This document shows positions 7,825 to 15,805 of a stretch of DNA of 64,000 bases, in pieces; position 1 is the first letter of the stretch, and the number at the start of each line of letters is the position of its first letter. The DNA comes from a virus, in IMG/VR virus record IMGVR_UViG_3300042564_004498, positions 62,001 to 126,000 of that record. One strand, written 5' to 3'. The notes beneath the pieces were generated by a model. That model did no database searches. It was not told the DNA's origin and was given only the letters and a program-made list of their open reading frames with translations. Made by a program: the position numbers and the translations under genes.

Positions 7825-7831
7825 TATTTAT
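7825..7831 (+). promoter_or_regulatory. TATTTAT box of the paralog array
   Basis: Five bases upstream of the ATG at 7837, ahead of the first of eight consecutive genes with the shared N-terminal peptide. Confidence 0.5.
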
Positions 7832-7836
7832 AAAAT

Positions 7837-8115
7837 ATGAATAAGTACATTATAACTGAACAGCAGAATGACAAATTGATGGAATTGATGAAAAAATTTG
7901 CCAATCAATATATTGAAGAACGAGTAATTCAAACTGATGTTGAAATTGAATATTCAAATGAAAAAGGTGCTTATATTCTATATCCTGTTTTTTATGTTAA
8001 AAATAAAGAAAATTTCCCACATCATATTTATAAACATATTTTAGCACAACGAGTTGAAGATATGTTTGGTGTTCCTGTTCATTCCTCATCCGCACGAGTT
8101 AAAGTAATTGATTAA
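7837..8115 (+). CDS. array protein 1, MNKYIITE N-terminus
   Basis: 92 aa. The N-terminus MNKYIITEQQ (I6-T7-E8) is the family peptide, followed by an amphipathic helix. The C-terminus contains EDMFGVPV, the conserved FG segment of this family, but the terminal W-F-E helix is missing. It is first in the operon, behind a TATTTAT box. Proposed as a head-packaged cargo protein of unknown activity. Confidence 0.8.
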   Translation: MNKYIITEQQNDKLMELMKKFANQYIEERVIQTDVEIEYSNEKGAYILYPVFYVKNKENFPHHIYKHILAQRVEDMFGVPVHSSSARVKVID

Positions 8116-8120
8116 AACAT

Positions 8121-8999
8121 ATGAGATATATTATAACTGAATCACAATATCAAAAATTACAAGAACAACGAGTTAAAGGTGAAGAAATTACACCAGGAAA
8201 ATATGTTGTTCATACTTCTAACCCTTTAAATAGAGATAACATTTCTACCACAGGTCTTCAAGTATCTTTGGGTGAATGTTATTTAATTTATGCCGATAGT
8301 AATTACGGTGAAGATGAAGAATGTGTTCCCGCAGTATTTGCCACAAATAGTATAAAGAAAAAAGATATGTTTGATTCAACATATGATGATGACATATGGA
8401 TTATTGATACAGAAATCGCGGGAGTCCAATGGTATAAAGACGCTCATTTTGAGGGTGGTGATACTAAACATATTGTTACCTTTGAAGATATCCCTGTCGA
8501 AGCAATTAAATTAGTTCAGGAAGGAACAGGTGGAGACACTTGGAATCACCATAATGATGAAACTGAGTTAACATTAACAGAAATGATTAAGTTAGATATC
8601 AAAGTTGGTGACACTCTAATGGGCGGAAAATTTAAGAATAAAAAAATTGTTGTTAAGACAATAGATAAGAATGATAAAGGTGATATAACAATCAATGGTA
8701 AACCTCTTTTAAGATTTAGGATATTAAAAGAAGATAAGTATCGATTACTTAGAAGAGAAGGTGATATGAAACATAGAATTGATAATCAACTTATGATGTC
8801 TAAACTTCAAAATGATTTATATTTTGTACCGTTAGAACATTTAATTTTACACATTGCAGATAATGTAGCAATTGAGATGTCTAACGAATCTAACTTAGGT
8901 GATGATGAGTATATCACATTCAGGAATCAAATAAAACAATATATTCGTAATAACTTTTATGAACATATTAAAAAGTTTTGGGAATCAAATCAATTATGA
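8121..8999 (+). CDS. array protein 2, ADP-ribosyltransferase-like region
   Basis: 292 aa. N-terminal peptide MRYIITESQYQKLQEQ (I5-T6-E7 then S8, an exact fit to the T4 prohead protease rule). Residues ~28-75 read KYVVHTSNP...ISTTGLQVS...VPAVFATN. This has the order of ART-superfamily elements (His-x-Thr/Ser, then Ile...Gly-Leu, then a Phe-Ala-Thr strand) seen in DarT/RNA 2'-phosphotransferase-like folds. The C-terminal ~150 residues are unassigned. T4 Alt is a precedent for an injected head-borne ADP-ribosyltransferase, but catalytic assignment here is tentative. The stop overlaps the next start (ATGA). Confidence 0.8.
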   Translation: MRYIITESQYQKLQEQRVKGEEITPGKYVVHTSNPLNRDNISTTGLQVSLGECYLIYADSNYGEDEECVPAVFATNSIKKKDMFDSTYDDDIWIIDTEIAGVQWYKDAHFEGGDTKHIVTFEDIPVEAIKLVQEGTGGDTWNHHNDETELTLTEMIKLDIKVGDTLMGGKFKNKKIVVKTIDKNDKGDITINGKPLLRFRILKEDKYRLLRREGDMKHRIDNQLMMSKLQNDLYFVPLEHLILHIADNVAIEMSNESNLGDDEYITFRNQIKQYIRNNFYEHIKKFWESNQL

Positions 9000-9370
9000 A
9001 ATACGTAATACCTGAAAACAGGATGAAAAATCTTGTTATAAATTATTTGGATAGTATTGATTGGAGGATTTTAGAATCAACCGATGAATCATATCCTCTT
9101 GAGGTATATGAACATACTACGGATAAAGGTCCAACATTTATAGTAAATTGTTTTAAATATAAGTTTGGAGAAACCTGTAATTTACTAATTAGTTCACTTT
9201 TTCACAAAAAGTTAATAAGTCTGTTTGGTAAAGAGACTGTTAGTGGCGGTGAAGATGGTGAACCAAATGTTTTAATTATGGATTGGTTTAACGAATACTT
9301 TAAAACTAATGTTCACGATTATCGATATGTAGATAGCGATAACTACGCAATAAATAATGATGAATATTAG
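8996..9370 (+). CDS. array protein 3, MKYVIPE N-terminus
   Basis: 124 aa, starting at the ATG in the ATGA overlap with the previous gene rather than 18 nt upstream, because this puts MKYVIPENRM at the N-terminus as in its neighbours. I5-P6-E7 is followed by N8. The C-terminal part has LISLFG, then LIMDWFNEYFKTNVHDY, the family W-F helix. Function unknown. Confidence 0.8.
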   Translation: MKYVIPENRMKNLVINYLDSIDWRILESTDESYPLEVYEHTTDKGPTFIVNCFKYKFGETCNLLISSLFHKKLISLFGKETVSGGEDGEPNVLIMDWFNEYFKTNVHDYRYVDSDNYAINNDEY

Positions 9371-9371
9371 T

Positions 9372-9683
9372 ATGAAATATATTATAACAGAAAGTAGATT
9401 GAATGGTATCGCCAATACATGGTTGGATGATAGATATGGCGATTTACGAAAGCGTAAATTCCAAGGTTACCCAAATGATGAGTTTTTATCAACAAATGAG
9501 GGAATGTTCTTCATGAATTATCATAAAAACACTAAAATCATTGAGGTTAAACATAAAATCTCCGATGAACTTGAGGATATGTTTGGTTTTGACCAACAAA
9601 TGTCTCGTGAAATACTGATACCTTGGGTAGAAAATAAGTATGGTTACAAAATTAAACGAATGGTATTTCATACTGATGTGTAA
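9372..9683 (+). CDS. array protein 4, MKYIITES N-terminus
   Basis: 103 aa, taking the ATG one base after the previous stop so that the product begins MKYIITESRL. Conserved C-terminal elements are EDMFGFD and ILIPWVENKYGYKIKRM. Only the two ends are similar to other members; the middle differs. Confidence 0.8.
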   Translation: MKYIITESRLNGIANTWLDDRYGDLRKRKFQGYPNDEFLSTNEGMFFMNYHKNTKIIEVKHKISDELEDMFGFDQQMSREILIPWVENKYGYKIKRMVFHTDV

Positions 9684-9686
9684 ATT

Positions 9687-10079
9687 ATGAAATACATTAT
9701 AACAGAAAGTAGATTGGAGAAAGCAATCATAGAATATTTGGATAAAGAATTTATTCCTGATTACGGATGGTATGAAAATGGCCGGAAAGCTGGCACTTAC
9801 CAAGATGATGTTGATAAATGGGGCGACCTTGTTTTTTTCATAGATGATGTTGATTCTTACATTTATTTTGGCTGTAATGCAAACAATGGTCCAGAAGATG
9901 AATTCTTCGCGGATTACGGTCATTTACATAATTATGAATGTCCTTTATTACTAGTATATCCTGCAGTTAGTCAACAATTGAGTAACTATTTTGGCGATAT
10001 GTGGAAACCCATATTTAAAAAATGGTTTGAAGAAAACACAGGATTAACTGTAAACCAAATAACTGACGATTACATTTAA
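9687..10079 (+). CDS. array protein 5, MKYIITES N-terminus
   Basis: 130 aa. MKYIITESRLEKAII at the N-terminus, an acidic Asp/Tyr-rich middle, and a C-terminus with LSNYFGDMWKP and KKWFEENTGLTV, the fullest form of the family's FG and W-F-E blocks. It is closest to array protein 7 in the C-terminal half. Confidence 0.82.
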   Translation: MKYIITESRLEKAIIEYLDKEFIPDYGWYENGRKAGTYQDDVDKWGDLVFFIDDVDSYIYFGCNANNGPEDEFFADYGHLHNYECPLLLVYPAVSQQLSNYFGDMWKPIFKKWFEENTGLTVNQITDDYI

Positions 10080-10080
10080 A

Positions 10081-10716
10081 ATGAAATATATTATAACCGA
10101 AAATAGAATTAATAATTTAATTGAGAGATTTATTCTTGAGAGATACCCTATGGTTAAAAGGGTTACATTCTCAACAATGGCCAAAGGTTATACTTGGGGT
10201 TATAACAATGATAAAGTCACATCTGAAGAGAATCCAATTCATAAAAATGTAATTACTGTTGAACTTATTAGTGGTAAATTAACACATAGTCCAAGTTATA
10301 CCTTAAAAAAAATTAAAAATAATATCAATCCTATGTTTGGTCTTGATATTGGTAAACAAGATTCAGATTGGGGAATTGATTATAAAAATGTTCTTGATGA
10401 GTCAATAACATTGAAACAAATTATAAAAGAGAACAAACTAAATGATTTTATGACCCAATATTTGGATAGTTGGTTGTCAACAAAACACTCATATGATTTT
10501 GACCAATTCATTATAATTGAAGATACAATTGAAACTCATGGTGGAAGCTCTGGTATTATTATGGAACATGATAATGAAGATGGTAGATTATGGTTTGATA
10601 CAGATTTCAGAAAGAACCTTATAGATTTATTTAATAAAAGTGCAGAAGAAATTAATCACTTTATTAAAGAATGGTTTGAACATAAATTTGGTGTTGAAGT
10701 AAAATATGTTGACTAA
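10081..10716 (+). CDS. array protein 6, fused double unit
   Basis: 211 aa. The N-terminus is MKYIITENRINNLIERF. Near residue 117 a second copy of the same kind of peptide appears internally (IIKENKLNDFMTQYLDSW), and the C-terminus ends IKEWFEHKFGVEVKYV. This looks like two array proteins fused in frame: the first unit keeps its FG block (NPMFGLDIG) and the second keeps the W-F-E block. If the peptide is a protease site, the product could be cut into two domains. Confidence 0.8.
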   Translation: MKYIITENRINNLIERFILERYPMVKRVTFSTMAKGYTWGYNNDKVTSEENPIHKNVITVELISGKLTHSPSYTLKKIKNNINPMFGLDIGKQDSDWGIDYKNVLDESITLKQIIKENKLNDFMTQYLDSWLSTKHSYDFDQFIIIEDTIETHGGSSGIIMEHDNEDGRLWFDTDFRKNLIDLFNKSAEEINHFIKEWFEHKFGVEVKYVD

Positions 10717-11112
10717 ATGAAAGTATTAATTAAAGAAAATAAATTATTCAATCCAATATATCAATATATTGATGATACCTACGATTTATCAACAATTGAT
10801 TATTTTCATCCAACCACTTGGAATGATGATGAACATGATGACAGGGAAAATCCATACATACGAGAGTATTTTTATAAGGATTATATTGGGGATTACGATG
10901 AAAATGGAATTGCTTTCATCTATATTGAAAAAGAATACTATAACGATAGTCCTTCCGACAGTAGTTGGAAAAGTAATGCCCCTACATTAATTGTTGGTGG
11001 TCACGAATATCAACTATTTAGTAGTATGTTTGGTAGTTATTGGAAAGAACCAATGAGAAAATGGTTTGAAGACAAATTTGGATTACCTGTTAAAACAATA
11101 ACGATAGATTAA
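10717..11112 (+). CDS. array protein 7, MKVLIKEN N-terminus
   Basis: 131 aa, its ATG directly abutting the previous stop (TAAATG). The N-terminus MKVLIKENKLF resembles the internal peptide of the fused neighbour more than the MKYIITES form, suggesting recent duplication of that half. The C-terminus has FGSYWKEPMRKWFEDKFGLPVKTI. Confidence 0.8.
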   Translation: MKVLIKENKLFNPIYQYIDDTYDLSTIDYFHPTTWNDDEHDDRENPYIREYFYKDYIGDYDENGIAFIYIEKEYYNDSPSDSSWKSNAPTLIVGGHEYQLFSSMFGSYWKEPMRKWFEDKFGLPVKTITID

Positions 11113-11114
11113 TC

Positions 11115-11534
11115 ATGAAATACATTATAAAAGAATCACAATATGATAGATTATTGGAGAATAAATCCAATAAAATGGAAATATTCCAAGACTTAATTAA
11201 TGGTAAGTTAGAATATATTAAAAAACATTGCGACGAATATAATGCTGATAATTATCCAAACGATATCTCATTTGATTCTTGTGATGAAGTTTCAACAATT
11301 GAAAATATTAGAGTTGTTAACTTTGAGTATGCCACTTCTAACCATCACCCTTACAATGATTCCACAAAAACAACATCAATCATATTACATCTTATAATTG
11401 AATATGATTTTATGAAATATAAGTCTTATGATAATGTTATTGAGGATATTAAACAAATGTTAATGAAATCAACAGGTCTACCAATTAGTATACAGTTTGA
11501 CACCAATAATATTAGAAAAGATTTTAATTGGTAA
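11115..11534 (+). CDS. array protein 8, MKYIIKES N-terminus
   Basis: 139 aa. N-terminus MKYIIKESQYDRLLE (I5-K6-E7 then S8). The C-terminus (MLMKSTGLPISIQFD) keeps the G-L-P-x-x-I strand but not the Trp of the W-F-E helix. Last gene of the array, convergent with the nucleotidyltransferase gene and separated from it by two bases. Confidence 0.8.
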   Translation: MKYIIKESQYDRLLENKSNKMEIFQDLINGKLEYIKKHCDEYNADNYPNDISFDSCDEVSTIENIRVVNFEYATSNHHPYNDSTKTTSIILHLIIEYDFMKYKSYDNVIEDIKQMLMKSTGLPISIQFDTNNIRKDFNW

Positions 11535-11536
11535 TC

Positions 11537-11944
11537 CTAAACATTTTTAATTCTTTCTCTCAACTCTGTTGAACTATACCCGTGAGTTCTTTTATTATAA
11601 TGGTATTCCATATGTAATTCCCTACCCGTAAAGATTTTATGTTCATATTCATCACCTAATATTCTAATATCAATATTGTAATTCTGTAAGATAGTCAGTA
11701 ATTCACTCTCACTACTATAAGGTATTACCTCATCCACATATTTCACCGAAGATAACTGAACCCATCTTTCATAAAACGATTGAACTGGTTGGTTTTTAGT
11801 TGGTCTATCAATTGTTGGGTCAACCTGTAACGCAACAATAAGATAATCACAAACCGATTTTGCCTCTTTCAACATTAAGATATGACCTGCGTGTAATAAA
11901 TCAAATGTACTAGCAGTTATACCTCTTTTAACCTTATTATCCAT
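11537..11944 (-). CDS. cytidylyltransferase-like nucleotidyltransferase
   Basis: 135 aa. The N-terminal motif TFDLLHAGHILML is the HxGH signature of the nucleotidylyltransferase superfamily, and YSSTELRERI at the C-terminus is its second conserved block. Length and arrangement match glycerol-3-phosphate cytidylyltransferase-type enzymes, which join CTP to a phosphorylated alcohol. It overlaps the membrane-protein gene upstream by 8 nt. The substrate is not predictable from sequence alone. Confidence 0.85.
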   Translation of the reverse strand: MDNKVKRGITASTFDLLHAGHILMLKEAKSVCDYLIVALQVDPTIDRPTKNQPVQSFYERWVQLSSVKYVDEVIPYSSESELLTILQNYNIDIRILGDEYEHKIFTGRELHMEYHYNKRTHGYSSTELRERIKNV

Positions 11945-12323
11945 TGTGAGATTCTATTTTTGAATTTTTGAAGATTAATATACATCCAATTATTAATAAA
12001 ACTAAACCACCAACTTTACCAACCGTTTCTTTCTCAACAAATTGATTTAATACCTGTAATGTGATTAGACTTATAGTATAAACAGTTGCGTTTTCTCCAA
12101 ACAAAGCGTTACATCTTTTATAGATGGTTGTGAAGTTAAACCAAAATGTTGGAGCCAAAATCACCAAACCTAAAGTTAATAAACCCATGTTATTTGTACC
12201 TATACCGTAACCCAAAGTAAATCCGCCCAAGTAAGCGATAACTGATGCTAATAATATTCTAAGGAAATAATTTAACCCAGAAATTGTTCCACTAAACTCA
12301 AAAAACTTTTTTATTTTTTCCAT
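11937..12323 (-). CDS. membrane protein, DUF805-like
   Basis: 128 aa with four hydrophobic segments (about 20-40, 46-66, 82-95, 104-120) and a basic Y-K-R-C motif after the second pair. The pattern F-x-F-x-G at the start and K-R before a loop resembles DUF805 inner-membrane proteins, although the match is weak. It is co-transcribed with the nucleotidyltransferase. Confidence 0.65.
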   Translation of the reverse strand: MEKIKKFFEFSGTISGLNYFLRILLASVIAYLGGFTLGYGIGTNNMGLLTLGLVILAPTFWFNFTTIYKRCNALFGENATVYTISLITLQVLNQFVEKETVGKVGGLVLLIIGCILIFKNSKIESHNG

Positions 12324-12377
12324 CTTTTTTTTTATAAAAATAGATAGAATAAATCACATTGTAAAATGTTAACAGGA

Positions 12378-13346
12378 TTAAATTTTACCGATTAGAACTT
12401 TTGGAGTAATCCCTAAAGCCGCTGCTGTTGAAAGTCTTGTGTTACCGGCCACTAAATGATACCTATCCCCAAACTGTAATATCATAGGAGAGTCGTAATC
12501 ACCACTAAGAAGTGCCTTTTTAAGTTTTAATGGTGATGTTTTATTGTATTTTAATGCAAGAGCATTAACTTTTTTGATATCACCTTTTTTAAACTTATTA
12601 GATTCGGTGTTCTCAAGTTTAGACCATATATCTTTTGTTAAATCAACTTTTTTGGCTTTAGTAAATGCAGATACAACATCTTTAACTGTAGTCTCAATAT
12701 CACCATCTCTACTTAAGTCTTGTACTGCTCTTTCAATCTCATCCATCTCACCGTCAATGTACTTATCTTTTTTCTTATGAATCTCGTTTAATTCATTTTT
12801 AAGTTCTAAAAACTCTTCATTAGTACCTGTGATAACATAGTCCTCTAATCTATCAAAGTTTTTAAACCCTAATTCATTCATGACATCAGGATTTTCTTTC
12901 ATTAATTTTAGAAACCCTTTTGTTCCATTGGACTTTGATAAAATAGATTCATTGTAAACAACTTTATTTAAATCAGGATATGTCTTTTGAAATTGTTTCA
13001 TGAATATACCTGACAATACATTAGACATATTCTCTTCAGGACCACCGATATCTTGGATTTTATCGGTATCTTTATACCCCATCTTTTGATGTTGGTACTC
13101 ATGTACCCATTCATGTGAGATAGTCCTTAAGATGTCAATTAATAGTCTTCCTTTGGATAATACATGAATGGTATGATTAGGTAATCTAACACCTGTAGTC
13201 ATGCCATTATTACGCTTATCAACAAAGACAAATTTGACATCATCAGTTAATGATAATTTGTTCTGTAAAAAATTAAGAAACTTCTTTATGGTAGAAGTAC
13301 TTTTTTCATCTAAAGACTTATCTGTTTTTTTTATGGATACTTTCAT
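12378..13346 (-). CDS. putative zinc metallopeptidase fused to a ParB-like domain
   Basis: 322 aa. Residues ~70-95 contain SHEWVHEYQHQ, an HExxH zinc-peptidase core with a preceding helix, as in small phage metallopeptidases. The C-terminal ~70 residues (SPLKLKKALLSGDYDSP, then HLVAGNTRLSTAAALG) have the G-N-x-R-L form of the ParB/sulfiredoxin-like domain, where a related G-x-x-R motif binds nucleotide. The centre is charged and helical. A TATTTAT box lies five bases before the ATG, so it groups with the virion/cargo genes, although the N-terminus MKVSIKKTD is not a clear targeting peptide. Confidence 0.75.
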   Translation of the reverse strand: MKVSIKKTDKSLDEKSTSTIKKFLNFLQNKLSLTDDVKFVFVDKRNNGMTTGVRLPNHTIHVLSKGRLLIDILRTISHEWVHEYQHQKMGYKDTDKIQDIGGPEENMSNVLSGIFMKQFQKTYPDLNKVVYNESILSKSNGTKGFLKLMKENPDVMNELGFKNFDRLEDYVITGTNEEFLELKNELNEIHKKKDKYIDGEMDEIERAVQDLSRDGDIETTVKDVVSAFTKAKKVDLTKDIWSKLENTESNKFKKGDIKKVNALALKYNKTSPLKLKKALLSGDYDSPMILQFGDRYHLVAGNTRLSTAAALGITPKVLIGKI

Positions 13347-13351
13347 TATTT

Positions 13352-13358
13352 ATAAATA
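13352..13358 (-). promoter_or_regulatory. TATTTAT box
   Basis: Five bases upstream of the ATG at 13346 and immediately downstream of the terminator at 13360-13388. Confidence 0.5.
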
Positions 13359-13359
13359 T

Positions 13360-13388
13360 AACAAAACCCCCGATTTCTCGAGGGTTTC
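13360..13388 (-). terminator. rho-independent terminator
   Basis: Stem AAACCC...GGGTTT, followed on the minus strand by TTTTGTTAT. It separates the transcript from the right from the metallopeptidase gene. Confidence 0.65.
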
Positions 13389-13393
13389 TATAG

Positions 13394-13492
13394 TCAGGTT
13401 GGAAGTTCAATAAGTAAATCAAAAAGAGTTTTAAGTTTTGACAAATTAATTTTGAACTGCTGAGTGTTGAGGTTTGAGTACTTTATCATCAT
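13394..13492 (-). CDS. possible small ORF, start uncertain
   Basis: A 32-codon frame from ATGATG with protein-like helical sequence (FKINLSKLKTLFDLLIELPT). The frame stays open upstream for about 19 more codons (including YLQTINRVLDVL) but has no ATG there. An upstream GGAGG is followed by ATG-TAA in another phase. Either a small gene with an unusual start or a remnant. The rest of the 190-base gap to 13578 shows nothing clear. Confidence 0.3.
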   Translation of the reverse strand: MMIKYSNLNTQQFKINLSKLKTLFDLLIELPT

Positions 13493-13577
13493 CAAAACGT
13501 CGAGGACTCTGTTAATAGTTTGTAGGTAATACGGAATAGTCCATATACATTACATTATATTCCTCCCGAACGCCGAA

Positions 13578-13766
13578 CTATACTTTAGGAACCCCACACT
13601 CGAAACAAGTTCTAACAATGATGAAATATCCACCTTCGTTATACAACTTCAAATATTCCTCAGGGTTTTCCGGCTTAACATATTTGGTTGGTCTTAGATA
13701 AGTTCTCTCAATCGGTTTTTCTATATGACAAAAATCACATTCGTCAAACTCCACATCACCACTCAT
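13578..13766 (-). CDS. small zinc-finger-like protein
   Basis: 62 aa from the ATG beginning MSGDVEFDECDFC, chosen because it starts one base after the upstream stop; the longer frame runs into that gene. Two CxxC pairs (CDFC near residue 10, CFEC near the end) could bind one zinc. Function unknown. Confidence 0.65.
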   Translation of the reverse strand: MSGDVEFDECDFCHIEKPIERTYLRPTKYVKPENPEEYLKLYNEGGYFIIVRTCFECGVPKV

Positions 13767-13767
13767 A

Positions 13768-14205
13768 TTATATTTCGGTGATTTGGTTATGGTAATCCAA
13801 AATATCTTGAATTTCTTCAATTTGTCCTTCCATATGTTTAACCATCTCGTCTCTTTCAACAATTGAGATTTCCGTCTCTTTCACCGCAGGTGTCTCACGA
13901 TTTCTTGAGTAGTAATCTTGAACAATCCCCTCATTACAATCCAAGTTTTTAATTCTCGCAATCATAGACTTCAATTCCGACAATCTAAAAATGTGTTGAT
14001 ACACTGGACCATTTGCTCTGTGGATGTTTGTTTTAAGTTCCACTAACTCATTACTCTTTTGATTAAGTAATTCCATTGATTCTTTTGCCGAATATGGTCT
14101 AACATTACCAACCTCAACCGAGTTGTATGTTGCCACTCTAGTGTGTAAATCTAAAATCTCTTTAACCAATCGGTTTTTCTCTTTTAACGCCTTTTTAATA
14201 TTCAT
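13768..14205 (-). CDS. coiled-coil protein, DIP1984/DUF6847-like
   Basis: 145 aa, helical throughout. An N-terminal leucine-rich helix is followed by a Glu/Ser segment, then ELKTNIHRANGPVY and a long charged helix. The order (helix, L-x-x-L, I-x-R-A/T-N, second helix) resembles the DIP1984 family of uncharacterised coiled-coil proteins. It lies between a tail-anchored protein gene and the zinc-finger gene. Confidence 0.6.
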   Translation of the reverse strand: MNIKKALKEKNRLVKEILDLHTRVATYNSVEVGNVRPYSAKESMELLNQKSNELVELKTNIHRANGPVYQHIFRLSELKSMIARIKNLDCNEGIVQDYYSRNRETPAVKETEISIVERDEMVKHMEGQIEEIQDILDYHNQITEI

Positions 14206-14215
14206 ATTTTATTTT

Positions 14216-14704
14216 TTAATTTATTAAATTAATAACTATAAAAGTCGCAACTACTCCTAAAATTAATCCAATTGTAAATGCCTTAATCGAATCGTTTGAT
14301 TTAACCGGCTCTTCAATCACCTCAACAGGTTTTGGTTTATTGTATCTCTTTTTATAGTATGGTTTTTTCTTTTTAACAGGAGCAGAATACTCACCATTCT
14401 CAGTGATGTTTTTAACTATTTTTGTTTTTGATTCTTCTGATAAAAAATCTTTAGAATCTTTTACAATTTTAGGTGTGTTTCTTTTTTCTTTGTTGAATAA
14501 TTCTTCTTCAACGTGTTCGCTTAATTTTCTTGAACTCATTTCTTTTGTTTTTTTTATTAAATTTAATGGTGGTAGTGGTATCAATTTACTTCCTCCTTTG
14601 GACGGTTTTAAAAAACTCCAATAGTTCTTTTGGAAATTAACCAATTGTTCTCTGTAATCCTCTATTGATTGTCCTGGATATGGTACAGGTAATAATTTCC
14701 CCAT
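14216..14704 (-). CDS. tail-anchored membrane protein
   Basis: 162 aa from ATG (MGKLLPVPYPGQSIE); an alternative TTG start lies eight codons upstream. Pro-rich N-terminus, Lys-rich low-complexity centre (KKKKPYYKKRYNKPKP), and a single C-terminal hydrophobic helix of ~22 residues ending NLIN. The topology suggests a cytoplasmic domain anchored by its C-terminus. Function unknown. Confidence 0.65.
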   Translation of the reverse strand: MGKLLPVPYPGQSIEDYREQLVNFQKNYWSFLKPSKGGSKLIPLPPLNLIKKTKEMSSRKLSEHVEEELFNKEKRNTPKIVKDSKDFLSEESKTKIVKNITENGEYSAPVKKKKPYYKKRYNKPKPVEVIEEPVKSNDSIKAFTIGLILGVVATFIVINLIN

Positions 14705-14763
14705 TGAATTTTCTAACTTACTATTCAATAATAAAACAATAAATTGTATTTGTCAAATATTAT

Positions 14764-15105
14764 TTAATCATCCCCATCAGAATCCCATTCAGTTAACACA
14801 AATTCCAACCTAACACCTTCAATATGACCGTAACGATTTTTCCATGCCGTTGCTTTAAGTCCTCCACTTGAACTGTGATACTCACAATCAGCAGCAACTT
14901 TATTTTCCTTATCTTTAACACCATCTATTGCACTCCTAAGTCTATTAACCGCAGAACTTTTTAACATCTCTATAGTTGGTACTCCATCACCTCTCCATTG
15001 CCAATTAAGAACCTTCATGACCCCATAACATTTGAAAAAATCAAAGTTTTCTATTATTTCATCAATCATTTTATTTTCTTTCAAATATGGTGAAATTTTT
15101 GTCAT
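14764..15105 (-). CDS. hypothetical protein
   Basis: 113 aa. Contains FFKCYGVMKVLNWQWRGDG and a small beta-rich C-terminal half with a Gly/Ser loop (YHSSSGGLKATAW), ending WDSDGDD. It looks like a small conserved phage protein but I cannot name a family. No regulatory site is visible directly upstream. Confidence 0.7.
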   Translation of the reverse strand: MTKISPYLKENKMIDEIIENFDFFKCYGVMKVLNWQWRGDGVPTIEMLKSSAVNRLRSAIDGVKDKENKVAADCEYHSSSGGLKATAWKNRYGHIEGVRLEFVLTEWDSDGDD

Positions 15106-15134
15106 CTGTTTATTAAAGTTAAAATTATTAATCT

Positions 15135-15162
15135 AAAAAAAGGGGAGTTAAACTCCCCTTTT
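15135..15162 (-). terminator. rho-independent terminator
   Basis: Perfect stem AAGGGGAGTT / AACTCCCCTT with a one-base loop, followed by a T-run on the minus strand. It ends the transcript of the gene at 15166-15744. Confidence 0.85.
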
Positions 15163-15165
15163 GAA

Positions 15166-15744
15166 TTACATTGTTCTCACAATGGCTTCAGTCATACCTT
15201 CCCATTTTTTGATTTGACTTTTTGGGATGGTAAATTCCATCACTCCAATCTCCTCAACTCTTTTTAGGTAATCCTCACGAAAACGAGTAGCTTCAGACGC
15301 ATCTTTGATATACTCTACTTTCATGTGTTTAGCACAAGTCTTACCCATACCTGTTAACATTGAAAACTCATCAGTCAAGTCTCTCATACAAGAAGTACAA
15401 ATTTTACCTCTTTTAATTGTCATTTTTCCTGCGAATTTGACTTCTCTTGGTCCAACACCTAATAAACGGGTGATGTCAATTAAAGTTGGGTTAAATTCCA
15501 ATCCGTAGGTCTCTTTCAATTGTTGACCAATTCTACGACCAATAATTACAGTTTCACCTGGCGTTGGCCAATTCACTTGGATTGTTCTTTCGTTCGCTTC
15601 TTTTTCAAGAATCCTAACAACCGCCGCGTCTTGGTTTGGTGTTAAACCACCGTACTTTGTAATAACATCGTTCATTTTAACAATGAATGAATTAGTACCT
15701 TTGTAATTTTTAACTTTGTCTGATGTAGTAGTAGTCTGTGTCAT
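15166..15744 (-). CDS. DUF6011-like zinc-ribbon protein
   Basis: 192 aa. Residues ~115-140 contain C-T-S-C-x-R-x-L and G-M-G-K-T-C-x-x-H, the Cys/His arrangement of the small DUF6011 zinc ribbon common in phages. The N-terminus is Thr-rich and the rest is helical. It has its own promoter, and its leader is almost identical to that of the 150-aa gene at 16712-17164, so the two are probably co-regulated. Confidence 0.7.
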   Translation of the reverse strand: MTQTTTTSDKVKNYKGTNSFIVKMNDVITKYGGLTPNQDAAVVRILEKEANERTIQVNWPTPGETVIIGRRIGQQLKETYGLEFNPTLIDITRLLGVGPREVKFAGKMTIKRGKICTSCMRDLTDEFSMLTGMGKTCAKHMKVEYIKDASEATRFREDYLKRVEEIGVMEFTIPKSQIKKWEGMTEAIVRTM

Positions 15745-15774
15745 AGTCTTATCGTTTTTGTGAATACAAAGATA
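15745..15774 (-). promoter_or_regulatory. TATCTTTG box and leader, copy A
   Basis: TATCTTTG (15767-15774) plus a 22-base leader to the ATG. The 30 bases match copy B at 17165-17194 with one difference. No TTG is seen at the usual upstream distance. Confidence 0.55.
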
Positions 15775-15805
15775 ATCTTTTTTCTAAACTACTCCTAATT
15801 TATTT

